Positions 1 to 9,145 of a DNA stretch of 34,288 bases are shown here, in pieces (position 1 is the stretch's first letter; each line of letters starts with the position of its first letter). Source of the stretch: Deltaproteobacteria bacterium (GTDB lineage Bacteria; Myxococcota; JACRCW01); contig JACRCW010000116.1 of the NCBI GenBank assembly GCA_016218805.1, positions 1 to 34,288 on the forward strand. The letters are read 5' to 3'. The notes beneath the pieces are model-generated. The model was given only the letters and a program-made list of their open reading frames with translations. It searched no databases and was not told the DNA's origin. A program made the position numbers and the translations under genes.

Positions 1-1568
1 GCGCGTTCGTTGATGTGCTCAGTGAGGGCGGGCAGCTGCTGTGCCAATGGGCTGAAATCACGTTGCCCGCGCAGGTACGCTTTCACCGTCCGGTGCACCA
101 CCAGGTCCGCATACCGCCGCAGCGGCGAGGTGAAGTGCAGGTACAACGGCGCCGCCAGACCAAAGTGCCCAACCGGCCGCGCGTCATACCGCGCGGGTCC
201 CAGCGTGCGCAGCATGACGGAGCGCACCGCCGGCTCACACGGGGCCCCGTGCACCTGCGCGTAGATGCCGGCCAATGCGCCGGGCGTCAGCCGCCCGCCC
301 AAACCCGCGCCAAATCCAAAGTGGTCCATGAACGCTTCCAGGTCCACCACCGCGTCGCTCTCCGGCGGGTCGTGCACGCGCCACGGGGCCGGCACACCGC
401 GGTCATTCAGCCAGCGGCCCACCGCCTCATTGGCCGCCACCATGAAGCGCTCAATCATCCCGTGCGCGCTGTGCGCGCGGTCGTCTCCCAGGATCACCAC
501 TTCCTGCGTCTGCGGGTTCACGCTCAGGCGCGCCTCGTCCCGCGCAAACACCGCGCCACCCCGCCGTCCCCGCGCCACGCCCAGCCGCGCGTCCGCGGCG
601 CGGAACCAGCGCAGGTGATCGCGGATGGGCGCCATCGCCTCGGACACCTCACCGTGGTCCAGAAACGCGGCCACCTCCTCGTAGTTCAGGCGCGCGTGGC
701 TGCGGATGAGGCTCTCAAACACGTCCACCGACGTCACATTCCCGTCCGGGTCCACGCGCAGCTCCGCGGTGAGCGCCAGGCGGTCCATGCCGGGGTGCAG
801 GCTGGCGTGGTCCTCGGACAACGCGGGCGGCAGCATGGGAAGCACGCGCCCCGCCAGGTACACGCTGGTGGCGCGCGCACGCGCTTCCTCGTCCAGCGCG
901 GTGCCCTCCCGCACCCACTCGGAGGCGTCCGCAATGGACACCAGCAGGCGCAGGCCGCCGGTGGGATCCGCGGGCAGCACGCTCACCGCGTCGTCAATGT
1001 CGCGCGTGGTGGGCGCATCCACCGTCACGGTGGGCACCGCGCGCAGGTCGCGGCGCGCGCGCAGCTCGTGCCCCGCGCGCAGCAGCGTGTCCGTCTCCCG
1101 CTGAGCAGAATCCGGAAACCGTGACCGGATTCCGTGCCGCACGATCACGCGCTCCAGCGGCACGTCCGCATCCGCGGGCAGCACGCGCGCCAGGCGCAGT
1201 CCCGTGGGCAGCACGTCCGCCACCACCACGTCACTGGGCCGCACGGCGGTCCCCGCGGTGTCCAGCGGCAGGTCCGTGTTGGCCACGTCCGCTTCCGGGT
1301 GCAGGAAGCTCTTGCCGCCGCGCATGACCACGCTTCCGGTCACCTGCGCGCGCCCGCGCTGCACCAGCGCCAGGTTGGCGGCGGAACGGCGCCCGTCCGC
1401 CGCGGTGGTGACGTCCGCCTCCACCACGTCATCCGCCAGGAACCGGTTGAGGTCCGGCGGCGTGATGAACGCGGCCACTGCGTCCGCGGACGGGGTGAGC
1501 GGGTTGAGGAAGCCGAAACCGCGGCCGTGGACCGTGATCCTGCCGCGCATGCGCGTGGAAGCTGCCAT
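1..1568 (-). CDS. rnr: RNase II/RNase R family exoribonuclease (3' end beyond window)
   Basis: Processive 3'-to-5' exoribonuclease acting on mRNA and structured RNA in the cytoplasm. Read on the minus strand from ATG at 1568, the first 522 codons are open. The N-terminus is cold-shock/OB-like (RGRITVHGRGFGFL near residue 8). The catalytic RNB domain follows: its aspartate cluster is TTRDIDDAVS near residues 190-200, and the late RNB signature FTSPLRRYADLVVHR lies near the left edge. The C-terminal S1 domain expected for RNase R would lie outside the window, so RNase R and RNase II cannot be separated with certainty. No in-frame start lies just upstream of 1568. The gene diverges from the haem protein at 1684, leaving 115 bp for both promoters. 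The family call is secure; the exact paralogue is inferred. Confidence 0.93.
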   Translation of the reverse strand, partial: MAASTRMRGRITVHGRGFGFLNPLTPSADAVAAFITPPDLNRFLADDVVEADVTTAADGRRSAANLALVQRGRAQVTGSVVMRGGKSFLHPEADVANTDLPLDTAGTAVRPSDVVVADVLPTGLRLARVLPADADVPLERVIVRHGIRSRFPDSAQRETDTLLRAGHELRARRDLRAVPTVTVDAPTTRDIDDAVSVLPADPTGGLRLLVSIADASEWVREGTALDEEARARATSVYLAGRVLPMLPPALSEDHASLHPGMDRLALTAELRVDPDGNVTSVDVFESLIRSHARLNYEEVAAFLDHGEVSEAMAPIRDHLRWFRAADARLGVARGRRGGAVFARDEARLSVNPQTQEVVILGDDRAHSAHGMIERFMVAANEAVGRWLNDRGVPAPWRVHDPPESDAVVDLEAFMDHFGFGAGLGGRLTPGALAGIYAQVHGAPCEPAVRSVMLRTLGPARYDARPVGHFGLAAPLYLHFTSPLRRYADLVVHRTVKAYLRGQRDFSPLAQQLPALTEHINER

Positions 1569-1683
1569 GGCGCCCCCATACCGGTGCGCCGGGGTCGACG
1601 GAAGGCCGCTCCTGCCGGGGGGGCCGGGGTTTGTTAGGTTGGTCCGCGCGGCCGGGGCCGCGAATTCCACACGAGGAAACGCG

Positions 1684-3951
1684 ATGCGCTTTGGTCTGCG
1701 CCGGGCGGCGGTGGTCGCCGGCATGTGCCTGGGACTGGTGGCGGCGAATTGCCGGCGGGGTGGAGACCCGGGTCCGGCGCTGGTGAAGACGGAGGGCTGC
1801 GGGCCGGTGACGTCGGGTGGCGGCCAGAAGCAATACGCCGTGGTGCCGGAAAGCACGGAGCTGTTGCTGCTGGTGCGCGTGCTCAACCGCACCGGGTGCG
1901 GCTTCTTCCACCCGCACGCCGTGAAATCACTGGCCACGCGGTACGACTACGCGCTGGACCGGGACAACCCGGCCACCTCCACGTTGACCGCCACGGTGTT
2001 TGCCGCCGGGCTGGACCCCGACCGCGACGCGTACCGCGCGCAGTTCCCGGAGACCGCATCACGCTCCATGACGGACAGCGAGCGCGGCCAGATCCGCGGC
2101 AGCGTGGCCTCCGAGGTGGACGCGGAGCATTTCCCGCAGATGACCTTCACCGTCACCGGCCTGCCCACGCTGGCGGGCACGGGCACCGTCCCCGTCACCG
2201 TCAACCTCAAGGGCGCGGTGAGCACCGTGACGCTGCAGGGCAACGCGGTGGTGGACGGCAGCCGCCTGGTGTTCACCGGTGATGCCGAACTGGACGGCCG
2301 GCCCCATTCCATCCCCGACCCTTCCGGTGCGTTCAGTGACTGCGTGGACGCGCGCATGCAGCTCAAGATGCGCATCACGCTGGGGGAAGTGGCCGCCTGC
2401 ACCACCGACGTCACCTCCCCGGATGCCGGCACGCCCTTCACGCCCACCACCTTCCCGGAGGACCCGCAGTGCGCCACCGCCACCACGCTGTTTGAGACGC
2501 CGGACCCGGTGCTGGCCGCCAGCGCCCGTGACGTGCTGCTGCTGCGCTGCGGCGGCTGTCACGACGTCACGCCGCGCTTTGGGGCCACCGCGCCGCTGAC
2601 GCGCTGGGGTGACCTGCACGTGGACACGCTGCGCAATCCCGGCCGCCCACTGCATGCGGAGGCGCTGGAGCGCATGGCTGCGCTTCCCGGCAGCCGGCTG
2701 CGCATGCCCCCGGAGCTGGAATGGGACGCGGTCCCGGAGGACGAGGTCACCGTGTTCCGCACCTGGGTGGAGGCCGGTGCGTGCGGCCAGGCGCAGCAGG
2801 ACCTCCCACCGCGCGCGCGCGAACCGCTGGTGCGCCCCCGCACCCAACCGGGAGCCACCGGGTTTGAGGGGCGCATCCTCCCGCTGCTTGCCGAGCTGGG
2901 TGAGCCGCCCGGCGCCGGGCAGGACGGGGGCGCCAGCCTGGAGACGGGCTGCCTGAAGTGCCACAACGGGTCCAACCCGCTGGTGCCGGACTTCCGTTTC
3001 CATTCGGACGACGGGGGCGTGGTCCCCCGCGTGCGGCATCCCGCATACGTGGGCAGCCTGGCGGACGGAGGCACCGAACCCATGCACCTGTGGCAGGCCG
3101 CGCTGGCGCGCATCCGCGACCACACCATGCCGCCGCAATCCCGGGAATTCCCGGACACGCAGCCCTCCGCGGAGCAGGTGCAGGTCTTGTCCGCCTGGGT
3201 CGCCGAGGGATTCCCGCAGTACAGCCGCCTGGCCGTGCGCAGCCTGGAGGTGCGCCGCGTCGGCGTGGATGGGGGCCTCGCCGAGGTGACCGGGCCCGTC
3301 GGCGGGACGCTCGCCGTGCTGTATGACGTCGTCACGGATCTCCCGCAGGAGGTGGTGGCTTCCGTGCAGCTGGTCTACGGCGGCGGACTGCGCGCGGTCA
3401 GCCCAGTGGACATGCCCGGCGTCGTCATCGGTGAGGGATGCAATGGCCTGCCGTGCAACCGGTTTGACCTGCGCACGGACACCGGGGAGCTGTGGGACGC
3501 GCCGGACTACCAGGTGCGCGTCTCCGTCCGGCAACGCAACGCCGCCGGCACCGGGTTCGGCTCACCGGCGGCCGCCATCGGCGCCGTGTTCGCCATTGCC
3601 AACCCGCGGGCTGACGGCGGGCCGCGCCTCGGCACGGACCTGCGCTATGAGTCCGCCGCGGATGCCCAGAAGAACGTCCGGCGCGTGTTCGACACGTATT
3701 GCATTCCGTGCCATTCGCCCACGCCCACGGTGACCATCCCCGGCGTGCCGGACACCTTCCTGCTGGACCATTGGGGCACCAATGACGCCGGCGTCCCCGG
3801 CGCCTTCAGCCGGCGGCTGCGCATTGACGCCGTCCTCCAGGACAGCCTCATGCCCGCGCGCTGGGAGGACGGCGGCTACGCCAGCCCGCCACCTCCCCCG
3901 GCGGACGTGGACCTGGTCCGCGCCTGGGCCTCCGGCGGCGCCCCGCGCTGA
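1684..3951 (+). CDS. Exported YceI-like protein with three c-type haem sites
   Basis: A 755-residue exported protein. ATG 1684 is preceded by GAGGAAAC and followed by an Arg-rich N-region and hydrophobic core ending in VAANC. The cysteine suggests a lipoprotein, but Asn at -1 is unusual. Residues about 55-245 resemble the YceI fold (beta-rich, binds lipid-like molecules in known members). Three CXXCH motifs follow: CGGCH at 289-293, CLKCH at 423-427 and CIPCH at 673-677. Each is followed by a possible Met ligand (RMPPE, TMPPQ, LMPAR), the pattern of mono-haem cytochrome c modules. A stretch between the second and third haems (about 515-640) looks like an Ig-type beta domain. The role is probably periplasmic or surface electron transfer; substrate and partners are unknown. 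I do not know a named family with this order. Confidence 0.85.
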   Translation: MRFGLRRAAVVAGMCLGLVAANCRRGGDPGPALVKTEGCGPVTSGGGQKQYAVVPESTELLLLVRVLNRTGCGFFHPHAVKSLATRYDYALDRDNPATSTLTATVFAAGLDPDRDAYRAQFPETASRSMTDSERGQIRGSVASEVDAEHFPQMTFTVTGLPTLAGTGTVPVTVNLKGAVSTVTLQGNAVVDGSRLVFTGDAELDGRPHSIPDPSGAFSDCVDARMQLKMRITLGEVAACTTDVTSPDAGTPFTPTTFPEDPQCATATTLFETPDPVLAASARDVLLLRCGGCHDVTPRFGATAPLTRWGDLHVDTLRNPGRPLHAEALERMAALPGSRLRMPPELEWDAVPEDEVTVFRTWVEAGACGQAQQDLPPRAREPLVRPRTQPGATGFEGRILPLLAELGEPPGAGQDGGASLETGCLKCHNGSNPLVPDFRFHSDDGGVVPRVRHPAYVGSLADGGTEPMHLWQAALARIRDHTMPPQSREFPDTQPSAEQVQVLSAWVAEGFPQYSRLAVRSLEVRRVGVDGGLAEVTGPVGGTLAVLYDVVTDLPQEVVASVQLVYGGGLRAVSPVDMPGVVIGEGCNGLPCNRFDLRTDTGELWDAPDYQVRVSVRQRNAAGTGFGSPAAAIGAVFAIANPRADGGPRLGTDLRYESAADAQKNVRRVFDTYCIPCHSPTPTVTIPGVPDTFLLDHWGTNDAGVPGAFSRRLRIDAVLQDSLMPARWEDGGYASPPPPPADVDLVRAWASGGAPR

Positions 3952-4021
3952 GGCGGCCCGGGGGCCACACCCCGCACGCGCCCCTTGGCGCGGCCCCTCG
4001 CGGCGCCGTAGCCTGTTGGCC

Positions 4022-5908
4022 ATGTCGGGCGGAACGGTGAAGGGTCGCCGGGCGGCAGATCGTCGCCGCGAACGCGAATCGGATGACGAAGGCGAGAGCC
4101 TGCTGGCCGAGAGCACCATGCCCGGCCGCCAGGTGCCCGGCCCGGACCCCAGCGGTTTTGACGACGGTGGCGGCACCGCCACGCGCGGCCCGGACGACCG
4201 CAAGTCCAAGACGTCCATGACCTCCCTCACCAACGTGGGGCAGGCAGCCAAGCAGGCCATGAAGCAGGACCCGCTGGAACAGACGGCGGTCCGGCCCATC
4301 CACGAGGGCCCCCTCCCGCTGTCCGGCCGGCTCATCTGCCTGGAGGGCAAGGACGTCGGCAAGACGTTTGACCTCACGCATGACGTCATGGTCATCGGCC
4401 GCGGCGCCGAGGCGCACCTCAAGCTGACCGACCCGGGCGTGAGCCGGGTGGCGTTTGAAATCCGGTTTGACGCCGGGGAACTGGCCTACCGCTACAAGCC
4501 CGTGACCGTGGAGCCGTGCCCGCACATCAACGGCGAGGAGGCCGCCGGGGAGCGCGTGCTGGATGACGGTGACGTGCTGGAGACGGGCGAGACCACGCTG
4601 CGCTTCATCCGCCAGGACGGCCCGGCCCCCATCCCGCGCGAGACACCCAAGCCGCGCGAGCCCAGCCTGGTGATGCAGCTGGACCAGGGGCCGGGCATCG
4701 TGGAGCGGACCCGCGCGGCGCTGGTGCGCGCGCGCGAGAACGCACGCGTGTTCAAGCGCCTGCTCGGCGTGCTGGTCGTCGTGGTGTTGGCGTTGCTCGT
4801 GGGCGGGGTGTTTGGCTTCCAGGCGTGGCAGCGCGCGCGCCGCGAGGCGTCCCTCAACGACCCCGCGGGCGCCTACCAGACGCTGCTCAAGCAGGCGCGG
4901 CAGTACCGTGAGAGCCGCCGGTGGCCTGACCTGGCCGACACCGCGCTGGCGGTGGACGCGCTGGCCGCGGACCGTGGGGACGGTGCGCGCCTGGCCGAGG
5001 AGGCACGCGCCGAGCAGCAGGCGGAGCGCAACCTGGCGCTGGGGCGGATGAACTATTCCAACGGGAACCAGGACGCGGCGCGCAGCGCGCTGCGGCTCAT
5101 CCCGGACGGCAGCGTGTACCGCGCGGACCGGGACCAGCTGCTGGAGCGCGTCAATGAAGTGGGCCGCACCGCGTCGGTGGCGGGCATCCGCAAGCTGTTG
5201 GAACTGGGCCGCTATGAAGAGGTGGCCGAACGCTGCGACCAGCACCTGCTCATCTACCCGGGTGACGCGGAGGTTGCCGCACTGCGGGCCCACGCTGTCC
5301 GCAGCCAGCTGGCGCGCGAGGCGCAGGGCAGCGGCGCCTGGCAGGCCACGCGGCACAAAGCGCTCCAATCGCTGGAGGTGTCGGATTTCTCGGGCGCCAT
5401 CCTCATTGTGGAGCGGGCGCTGGACACGCCGGACCGGGCGCTGGCCCAGTCCTTCCTGGGGCGGCTCAAGTCCCTGCAGGCGGAATGGAAGGCGGGGCGG
5501 GAGAAGCTGTCCCGCAAGGACGCGCGCGCGGTGGAGCCCTTGTCCCGGGCCAAGGCGCTGGAGGCAGAGCTGGGCGGCGGGAAGACGCCGCTGTCCCAGG
5601 ACATTGCCCGCGCGCTGGGTGACGCGCACTACCTGGCCGGCGTGGACCTGTTGCAGAAGAACCGGGACTGTGACGCGCGCGCCGCGTTTGACCGCGCGCT
5701 GTCTGAGCGCCCCGGTGACACCAAGGTGGTGGACAAGCTCAACCGCCTGGCCAACAAGGGGCGTGAGCTGCTGGGCAAGGCGGAGGCCGCGCGCGTGGCG
5801 GGCAGCAAGGGCGAGGCCGCGCGCCTGGGCCGCGAGGCGGCCTGCCGCCTGCCGCGCGGCGAAGAGGACCGCGCCCGTGCTGAGAAACTCGCCGGGGGGC
5901 GGGGGTGA
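4022..5908 (+). CDS. FHA-domain membrane protein with TPR-like C-terminal region
   Basis: 628 residues, starting at ATG 4022 (MSGGTVKGRR). A basic/acidic low-complexity N-terminus (1-100) precedes an FHA domain at about 105-195. FHA domains bind phosphothreonine peptides; the GR and S-R elements are present (MVIGRG, GVSR), but the usual His after S-R-x is Ala here, so phosphopeptide binding may be altered. One hydrophobic helix follows at about 245-268 (LLGVLVVVVLALLVGGVFGF), then about 360 residues of alpha-helical TPR-like repeats, probably extracytoplasmic if the FHA domain is inside. The stop is one base before the receiver gene at 5910, and a TPR gene follows at 6338, so the three form one transcription unit. 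Likely a membrane scaffold for Ser/Thr-kinase signalling; no kinase is in the window. Confidence 0.85.
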   Translation: MSGGTVKGRRAADRRRERESDDEGESLLAESTMPGRQVPGPDPSGFDDGGGTATRGPDDRKSKTSMTSLTNVGQAAKQAMKQDPLEQTAVRPIHEGPLPLSGRLICLEGKDVGKTFDLTHDVMVIGRGAEAHLKLTDPGVSRVAFEIRFDAGELAYRYKPVTVEPCPHINGEEAAGERVLDDGDVLETGETTLRFIRQDGPAPIPRETPKPREPSLVMQLDQGPGIVERTRAALVRARENARVFKRLLGVLVVVVLALLVGGVFGFQAWQRARREASLNDPAGAYQTLLKQARQYRESRRWPDLADTALAVDALAADRGDGARLAEEARAEQQAERNLALGRMNYSNGNQDAARSALRLIPDGSVYRADRDQLLERVNEVGRTASVAGIRKLLELGRYEEVAERCDQHLLIYPGDAEVAALRAHAVRSQLAREAQGSGAWQATRHKALQSLEVSDFSGAILIVERALDTPDRALAQSFLGRLKSLQAEWKAGREKLSRKDARAVEPLSRAKALEAELGGGKTPLSQDIARALGDAHYLAGVDLLQKNRDCDARAAFDRALSERPGDTKVVDKLNRLANKGRELLGKAEAARVAGSKGEAARLGREAACRLPRGEEDRARAEKLAGGRG

Positions 5909-5909
5909 C

Positions 5910-6326
5910 ATGAACGACGTGCCGCGCCTGCAGGTGCTGGTGGCTGATGACGCCCGCGTCATGCGGATGCTGCTGCGCACCATGCTCAACCGCGTGGTGC
6001 ACGCGGACGTGGTGGAGGCCAACGACGGTCCCACGGCGCTCAAGTGCGCCACCGCCCAGGTGTTTGACCTGGTGTTCCTGGACATCAACATGCCCTATAT
6101 GAACGGGCTGACGGTGCTGGACTCGTTGCGGCACACGCCGGAATACCGGGACCGCCCCATTGTGATGCTGACGGCGCTGGGCCAGGAGCGGCACCGCGCC
6201 CGCGGCCTGGCGCTGGGCGCCAGCGCCTACATGCTCAAGCCGCTGCGTGAAATGGAACTGGTGCGCACGCTCATGAAGCTGGTCCCGGAAGCGCTGGCCA
6301 GGCGCGATGCCCGGACCGGCCGCTGA
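5910..6326 (+). CDS. Stand-alone response regulator receiver (CheY-like)
   Basis: A 138-residue single-domain receiver. Catalytic residues are intact: acidic pair D13/D14 (VADDAR), phospho-acceptor D58 (FLDINMP), T88 (VMLTALG) and K110 (YMLKPL). There is no output domain, so it should act through protein-protein contact. The start is ATG at 5910, one base after the upstream FHA-TPR stop, which implies translational coupling; the SD-like GGGGGCGGGGG lies in the end of that gene. A TPR gene follows 11 bp downstream of the stop. An FHA protein next to a phosphorylatable receiver suggests a meeting point of Ser/Thr and His-Asp phosphorylation, but no histidine kinase is nearby. The family is certain, the partner unknown. 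Confidence 0.95.
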   Translation: MNDVPRLQVLVADDARVMRMLLRTMLNRVVHADVVEANDGPTALKCATAQVFDLVFLDINMPYMNGLTVLDSLRHTPEYRDRPIVMLTALGQERHRARGLALGASAYMLKPLREMELVRTLMKLVPEALARRDARTGR

Positions 6327-6337
6327 CGGAGGAGACC

Positions 6338-6976
6338 ATGGCGGACCTGCGGTCCCTGCAGAATGACATCACCCGCGCGGCCGACAATCCGGCTGCCGCG
6401 GCAACCGCGCGGCGCCGGCTGGTGGACGCGCTGGACGCGGACCCCTCCCCGGAGGCCCATGCCGCCGTGGCGGAAGCGCTCTACCGCCTGGGCGTGACCA
6501 CGCTGCTGGCCGGCAAGGACCTGGACGGCGCCATGGAGCTGTTCAAACGCGCGGTGGAGAAGAAGCAGGCGGAGTGGAGCCCGCTGGCGCGCACGTCGTG
6601 GGCGCTCACCATGCACGCCAAGGGCAAGCACCAGCAGGCGGTGTTTGAGCTGCGCAAGGTGATCCCACCCGGCGCACCCACGCCCGCCGCCGCCACCGCG
6701 CTGGTGCTGCTGTGCCAGGTACTGCGGGACATGAAGGCCAAGCCCTCCGAGATTGAGAAGGCCGACAAGGAACGCATCACCGCGCTGGAGCAGCTGGTCG
6801 CCGGCGCACCTCCCGGTGCAGACCGCGCGCACTGGCAGTTCCTGCTGGCGGTGGCCCACCGGGAGGGCGGCAGCCGCGCCGAGTGCAAGAAACACCTGCA
6901 GGAGGTGGTGGCGCTGGGCAAGGCCGCCGGCGACCCGACGCTGGCCGCCGCCCGGGACCTCCTCAAGGGCATGTGA
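6338..6976 (+). CDS. TPR-repeat protein
   Basis: 212 residues, soluble, with no signal peptide or membrane helix. ATG 6338 follows a strong SD (GGAGGAGACC). The helical pattern with Ala/Leu/Tyr spacing (for example AVAEALYRLGVTTLL, then DGAMELFKRAVEKK) fits four to five degenerate tetratricopeptide repeats, which normally form a superhelix for binding other proteins. It lies 11 bp downstream of the receiver gene in the FHA-receiver-TPR unit, so it may be the adaptor of that complex. The stop is 7 bp from the convergent stop of the flavoenzyme gene at 6984, leaving no room for separate terminators. Function beyond protein binding is not visible. Confidence 0.85.
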   Translation: MADLRSLQNDITRAADNPAAAATARRRLVDALDADPSPEAHAAVAEALYRLGVTTLLAGKDLDGAMELFKRAVEKKQAEWSPLARTSWALTMHAKGKHQQAVFELRKVIPPGAPTPAAATALVLLCQVLRDMKAKPSEIEKADKERITALEQLVAGAPPGADRAHWQFLLAVAHREGGSRAECKKHLQEVVALGKAAGDPTLAAARDLLKGM

Positions 6977-6983
6977 GCGGGCC

Positions 6984-8051
6984 TCAAGCCGGGGGCTCGC
7001 CCTCCACCAGCCGGCGCATGAGTTCCCGCACCGGCAGCACCTCGCGCACGCGCCACGCATTGTCCCCGACGAAGTAGAACCCCTCCGGGCGACCCTCCGC
7101 CGCGTCCCGCAGGTGATCCGCCAGGCAGTAGTGGACTTGGTGCGCCACGCAGCTCTTCAGGCACTGGTACTGGCACTTGAAGCCCGGGAACTGCTGCTGC
7201 TCAAAGCGCTCAATGAGTTCGGTCCGCAGCACGCGCCCCAGCAGGCCCACGCTGGTCCGTACAACGGTGATGTCCCCGGCCGTGGACGCCACCACCAGGC
7301 GCTTGAAGTGTTCCGCGGCGTCGCACTCCTCCGTGGCCACAAAGCGCGTCCCCAGCTGCACCGCGCGCGCGCCCACGGCCAGCGCCGCGTCAATGTCCTC
7401 GCGCTGGTAGATGCCGCCCGCGGCAATCACCGGGATGTCACCGTACTCGCGCAGCACCTCGGCCACGGCGGGCACCAGCGCCTCCAGCTGGCATTCCGGC
7501 GCGGTGAGCTGCTCGCGCGTGAAGCCCAGGTGCCCGCCCGCGCGCGGTCCCTCCACCACCACCGCCTCCGGCACGCGCCCGTACTGGTCCGCCCAGTAGC
7601 GCGTGATGGTCCGCGCCGCCCGCGCGCTGGAGACAATGGGCACCAGCGCCACATCACCCCTCACCTTGTCGGGGAGGTCCATGGGCAGGCCCGCGCCCGT
7701 CACAATGGCGTCCACCCCCGCGTCCACCGCGGTCTCCACCAGAGGGTCGTAGTGGCTGATGGCCATCATGATGTTGACCGCCACAATCCCCTGGCCCGCC
7801 GCCAGTTCCCGCGCCGCCTTGATCTCCGCGCGCAGCGCCTCCAGGCCGTGCGGGTCGCTGCGCGGGTCGCTGCGGGGCACCAGGTCAGTCACCTGCCCCA
7901 GCCCCTGCGCGGCCAGGGTGCCCATGCCGCCTTCGCGCGCCACCGTCCCGGCCAGCCGCCAGCGCGAAATCCCCACCCCCATCCCACCCTGCACAATGGG
8001 CAACCGCGCCGTGCGGCGGCCCAGCTTCAGGGACGGCAGCGGCGTTCTCAT
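6984..8051 (-). CDS. Nitronate monooxygenase-like FMN enzyme (NMO/2-nitropropane dioxygenase family)
   Basis: 355-residue TIM-barrel flavoenzyme. The family uses FMN to oxidise alkyl nitronates, or in FabK relatives to reduce enoyl-ACP. Signatures are the N-terminal PIVQGGMGVGIS, the AGGHLGF loop carrying the family His, IAAGGIY, and the phosphate-binding end GARAVQLGTRF. A cysteine-rich C-terminal stretch has Cys at about 293, 297, 301 and 309, as in a subset of NMO-like proteins, and might hold a metal or cluster (inferred). A 12-bp tandem duplication in the gene gives RSDPRSDP near residues 60-67. The ATG at 8051 overlaps the upstream membrane-protein stop by four bases (ATGA), so translation is coupled. 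Substrate is unknown. Confidence 0.9.
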   Translation of the reverse strand: MRTPLPSLKLGRRTARLPIVQGGMGVGISRWRLAGTVAREGGMGTLAAQGLGQVTDLVPRSDPRSDPHGLEALRAEIKAARELAAGQGIVAVNIMMAISHYDPLVETAVDAGVDAIVTGAGLPMDLPDKVRGDVALVPIVSSARAARTITRYWADQYGRVPEAVVVEGPRAGGHLGFTREQLTAPECQLEALVPAVAEVLREYGDIPVIAAGGIYQREDIDAALAVGARAVQLGTRFVATEECDAAEHFKRLVVASTAGDITVVRTSVGLLGRVLRTELIERFEQQQFPGFKCQYQCLKSCVAHQVHYCLADHLRDAAEGRPEGFYFVGDNAWRVREVLPVRELMRRLVEGEPPA

Positions 8052-9136
8052 GCGGGACTCGTGCGCGGCGGGGCCAGGCCCAGCTCCTCACGCAGGTGCG
8101 GGTTGCTGCCAATCTTCCAGATGAAGCTGTCGTGGAAATAATGCAGCGCCACCACCAACGTGATGGGAAACGCGCCCCACGGGTCCGGCAGCACCACGCG
8201 GAACCCCAGGATGACCACGGCATACAGGGCAAGCCACCCGGCGTACGCTCGCCACCGCCCCTGCCCTGCCAGCTTCACCAGGTGCCGCCCGCCCTGCTGC
8301 CACGCCGCACGGTTGCGGCTCATGAACCACACCAGCCCCAGGTATTGCAGGTCGTGCCACGTGGTCATGATGGCCACGCTGACAATGAGGTCATCCACCA
8401 GGGCCATCGCCACCACAAAGTTCGCCACCGCGCACAACAACGTCGCCACCGCCAGCGGCGCCACCGCGTTGCCGCGCGCGCGCTGCTGGAGCTGGCGCAG
8501 CACGTACACGCCCACCAGCGTGCCGGCCACCACCCACGCCCCCGTCGCCACCCAGCTGGGCAGCTCCGGGTGCGCAATCTCCATGGGCCGGCCGCGCCCC
8601 GCGTCCAACATCACCGGGCCATGTGCAATACGGTGCACCAGCGGCGCCAGACCGCCGGCGTACAGCGCCGCGCGTGACAGCGCCTGGTCCACGCGGTCGC
8701 GGACACCGCGGCGCATCTCGTACATGCGCACAAACCCGAAGTGCTGCTTGATGAGGTGCCAATAGCCCCAATAGATGACGGCGCTGTTGAGCAGCGGCCA
8801 ACCGACGGCTGGACTGGCCGCCATGGTGCCGCCCAGCAGCACCAGCGTGACGACGAGACTGCCCAGGTAACGCGCGCGGTGCGCGGCAAGCTCGGCCGGC
8901 TCCAACACGGTCAGCGTCCAGGTCTGCGCATTGTGGGGCATGTTGAACAGCAGCTGGAACGCCAGGTACAGCCCCACCACAACGCTCTTCTGCGGTCCGG
9001 GGCCCGCCACCAGGTAGATGGCCATCATCCCGTAGGAGATGGCCATGGACGCAAAGAACCACGTGATGTCAAACCGCGCGCTGACCAGGAAGCCGGACCC
9101 GGACGGCGCGCGCGGGACCGCCGCGGCACTCACCAT
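8048..9136 (-). CDS. Polytopic membrane protein of unknown function
   Basis: 362 residues with about eight predicted hydrophobic helices and no recognised enzyme domain. Polar and aromatic residues recur in or next to helices: NMPHNAQTW near 90, YWGYWHLIKQHFGF near 145-160, TTWHDLQYLG near 265 and VALHYFHDSFIWKIG near 335. The repeated His with Asp/Glu/Gln resembles metal-binding membrane enzymes, but I cannot assign a family. The start is ATG 9136 with an AGGAT SD at the usual distance. It lies 9 bp after the cysteine-rich lipoprotein and overlaps the NMO-like gene by four bases, so the three form one operon. An intramembrane oxidase or reductase working with the flavoenzyme is possible but speculative. 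Confidence 0.85.
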   Translation of the reverse strand: MVSAAAVPRAPSGSGFLVSARFDITWFFASMAISYGMMAIYLVAGPGPQKSVVVGLYLAFQLLFNMPHNAQTWTLTVLEPAELAAHRARYLGSLVVTLVLLGGTMAASPAVGWPLLNSAVIYWGYWHLIKQHFGFVRMYEMRRGVRDRVDQALSRAALYAGGLAPLVHRIAHGPVMLDAGRGRPMEIAHPELPSWVATGAWVVAGTLVGVYVLRQLQQRARGNAVAPLAVATLLCAVANFVVAMALVDDLIVSVAIMTTWHDLQYLGLVWFMSRNRAAWQQGGRHLVKLAGQGRWRAYAGWLALYAVVILGFRVVLPDPWGAFPITLVVALHYFHDSFIWKIGSNPHLREELGLAPPRTSPA

Positions 9137-9145
9137 GCGGGCATC

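Noticed and set aside
15..1124. Long open frame on the plus strand over the RNase gene
   Set aside because: Arg/His/Gln-rich composition typical of a high-GC antisense shadow; the minus frame has clear RNB motifs.
2059..3534. Long minus-strand frame opposite the haem protein gene
   Set aside because: His/Gln/Arg-rich shadow; the plus frame has a signal peptide and three CXXCH motifs.
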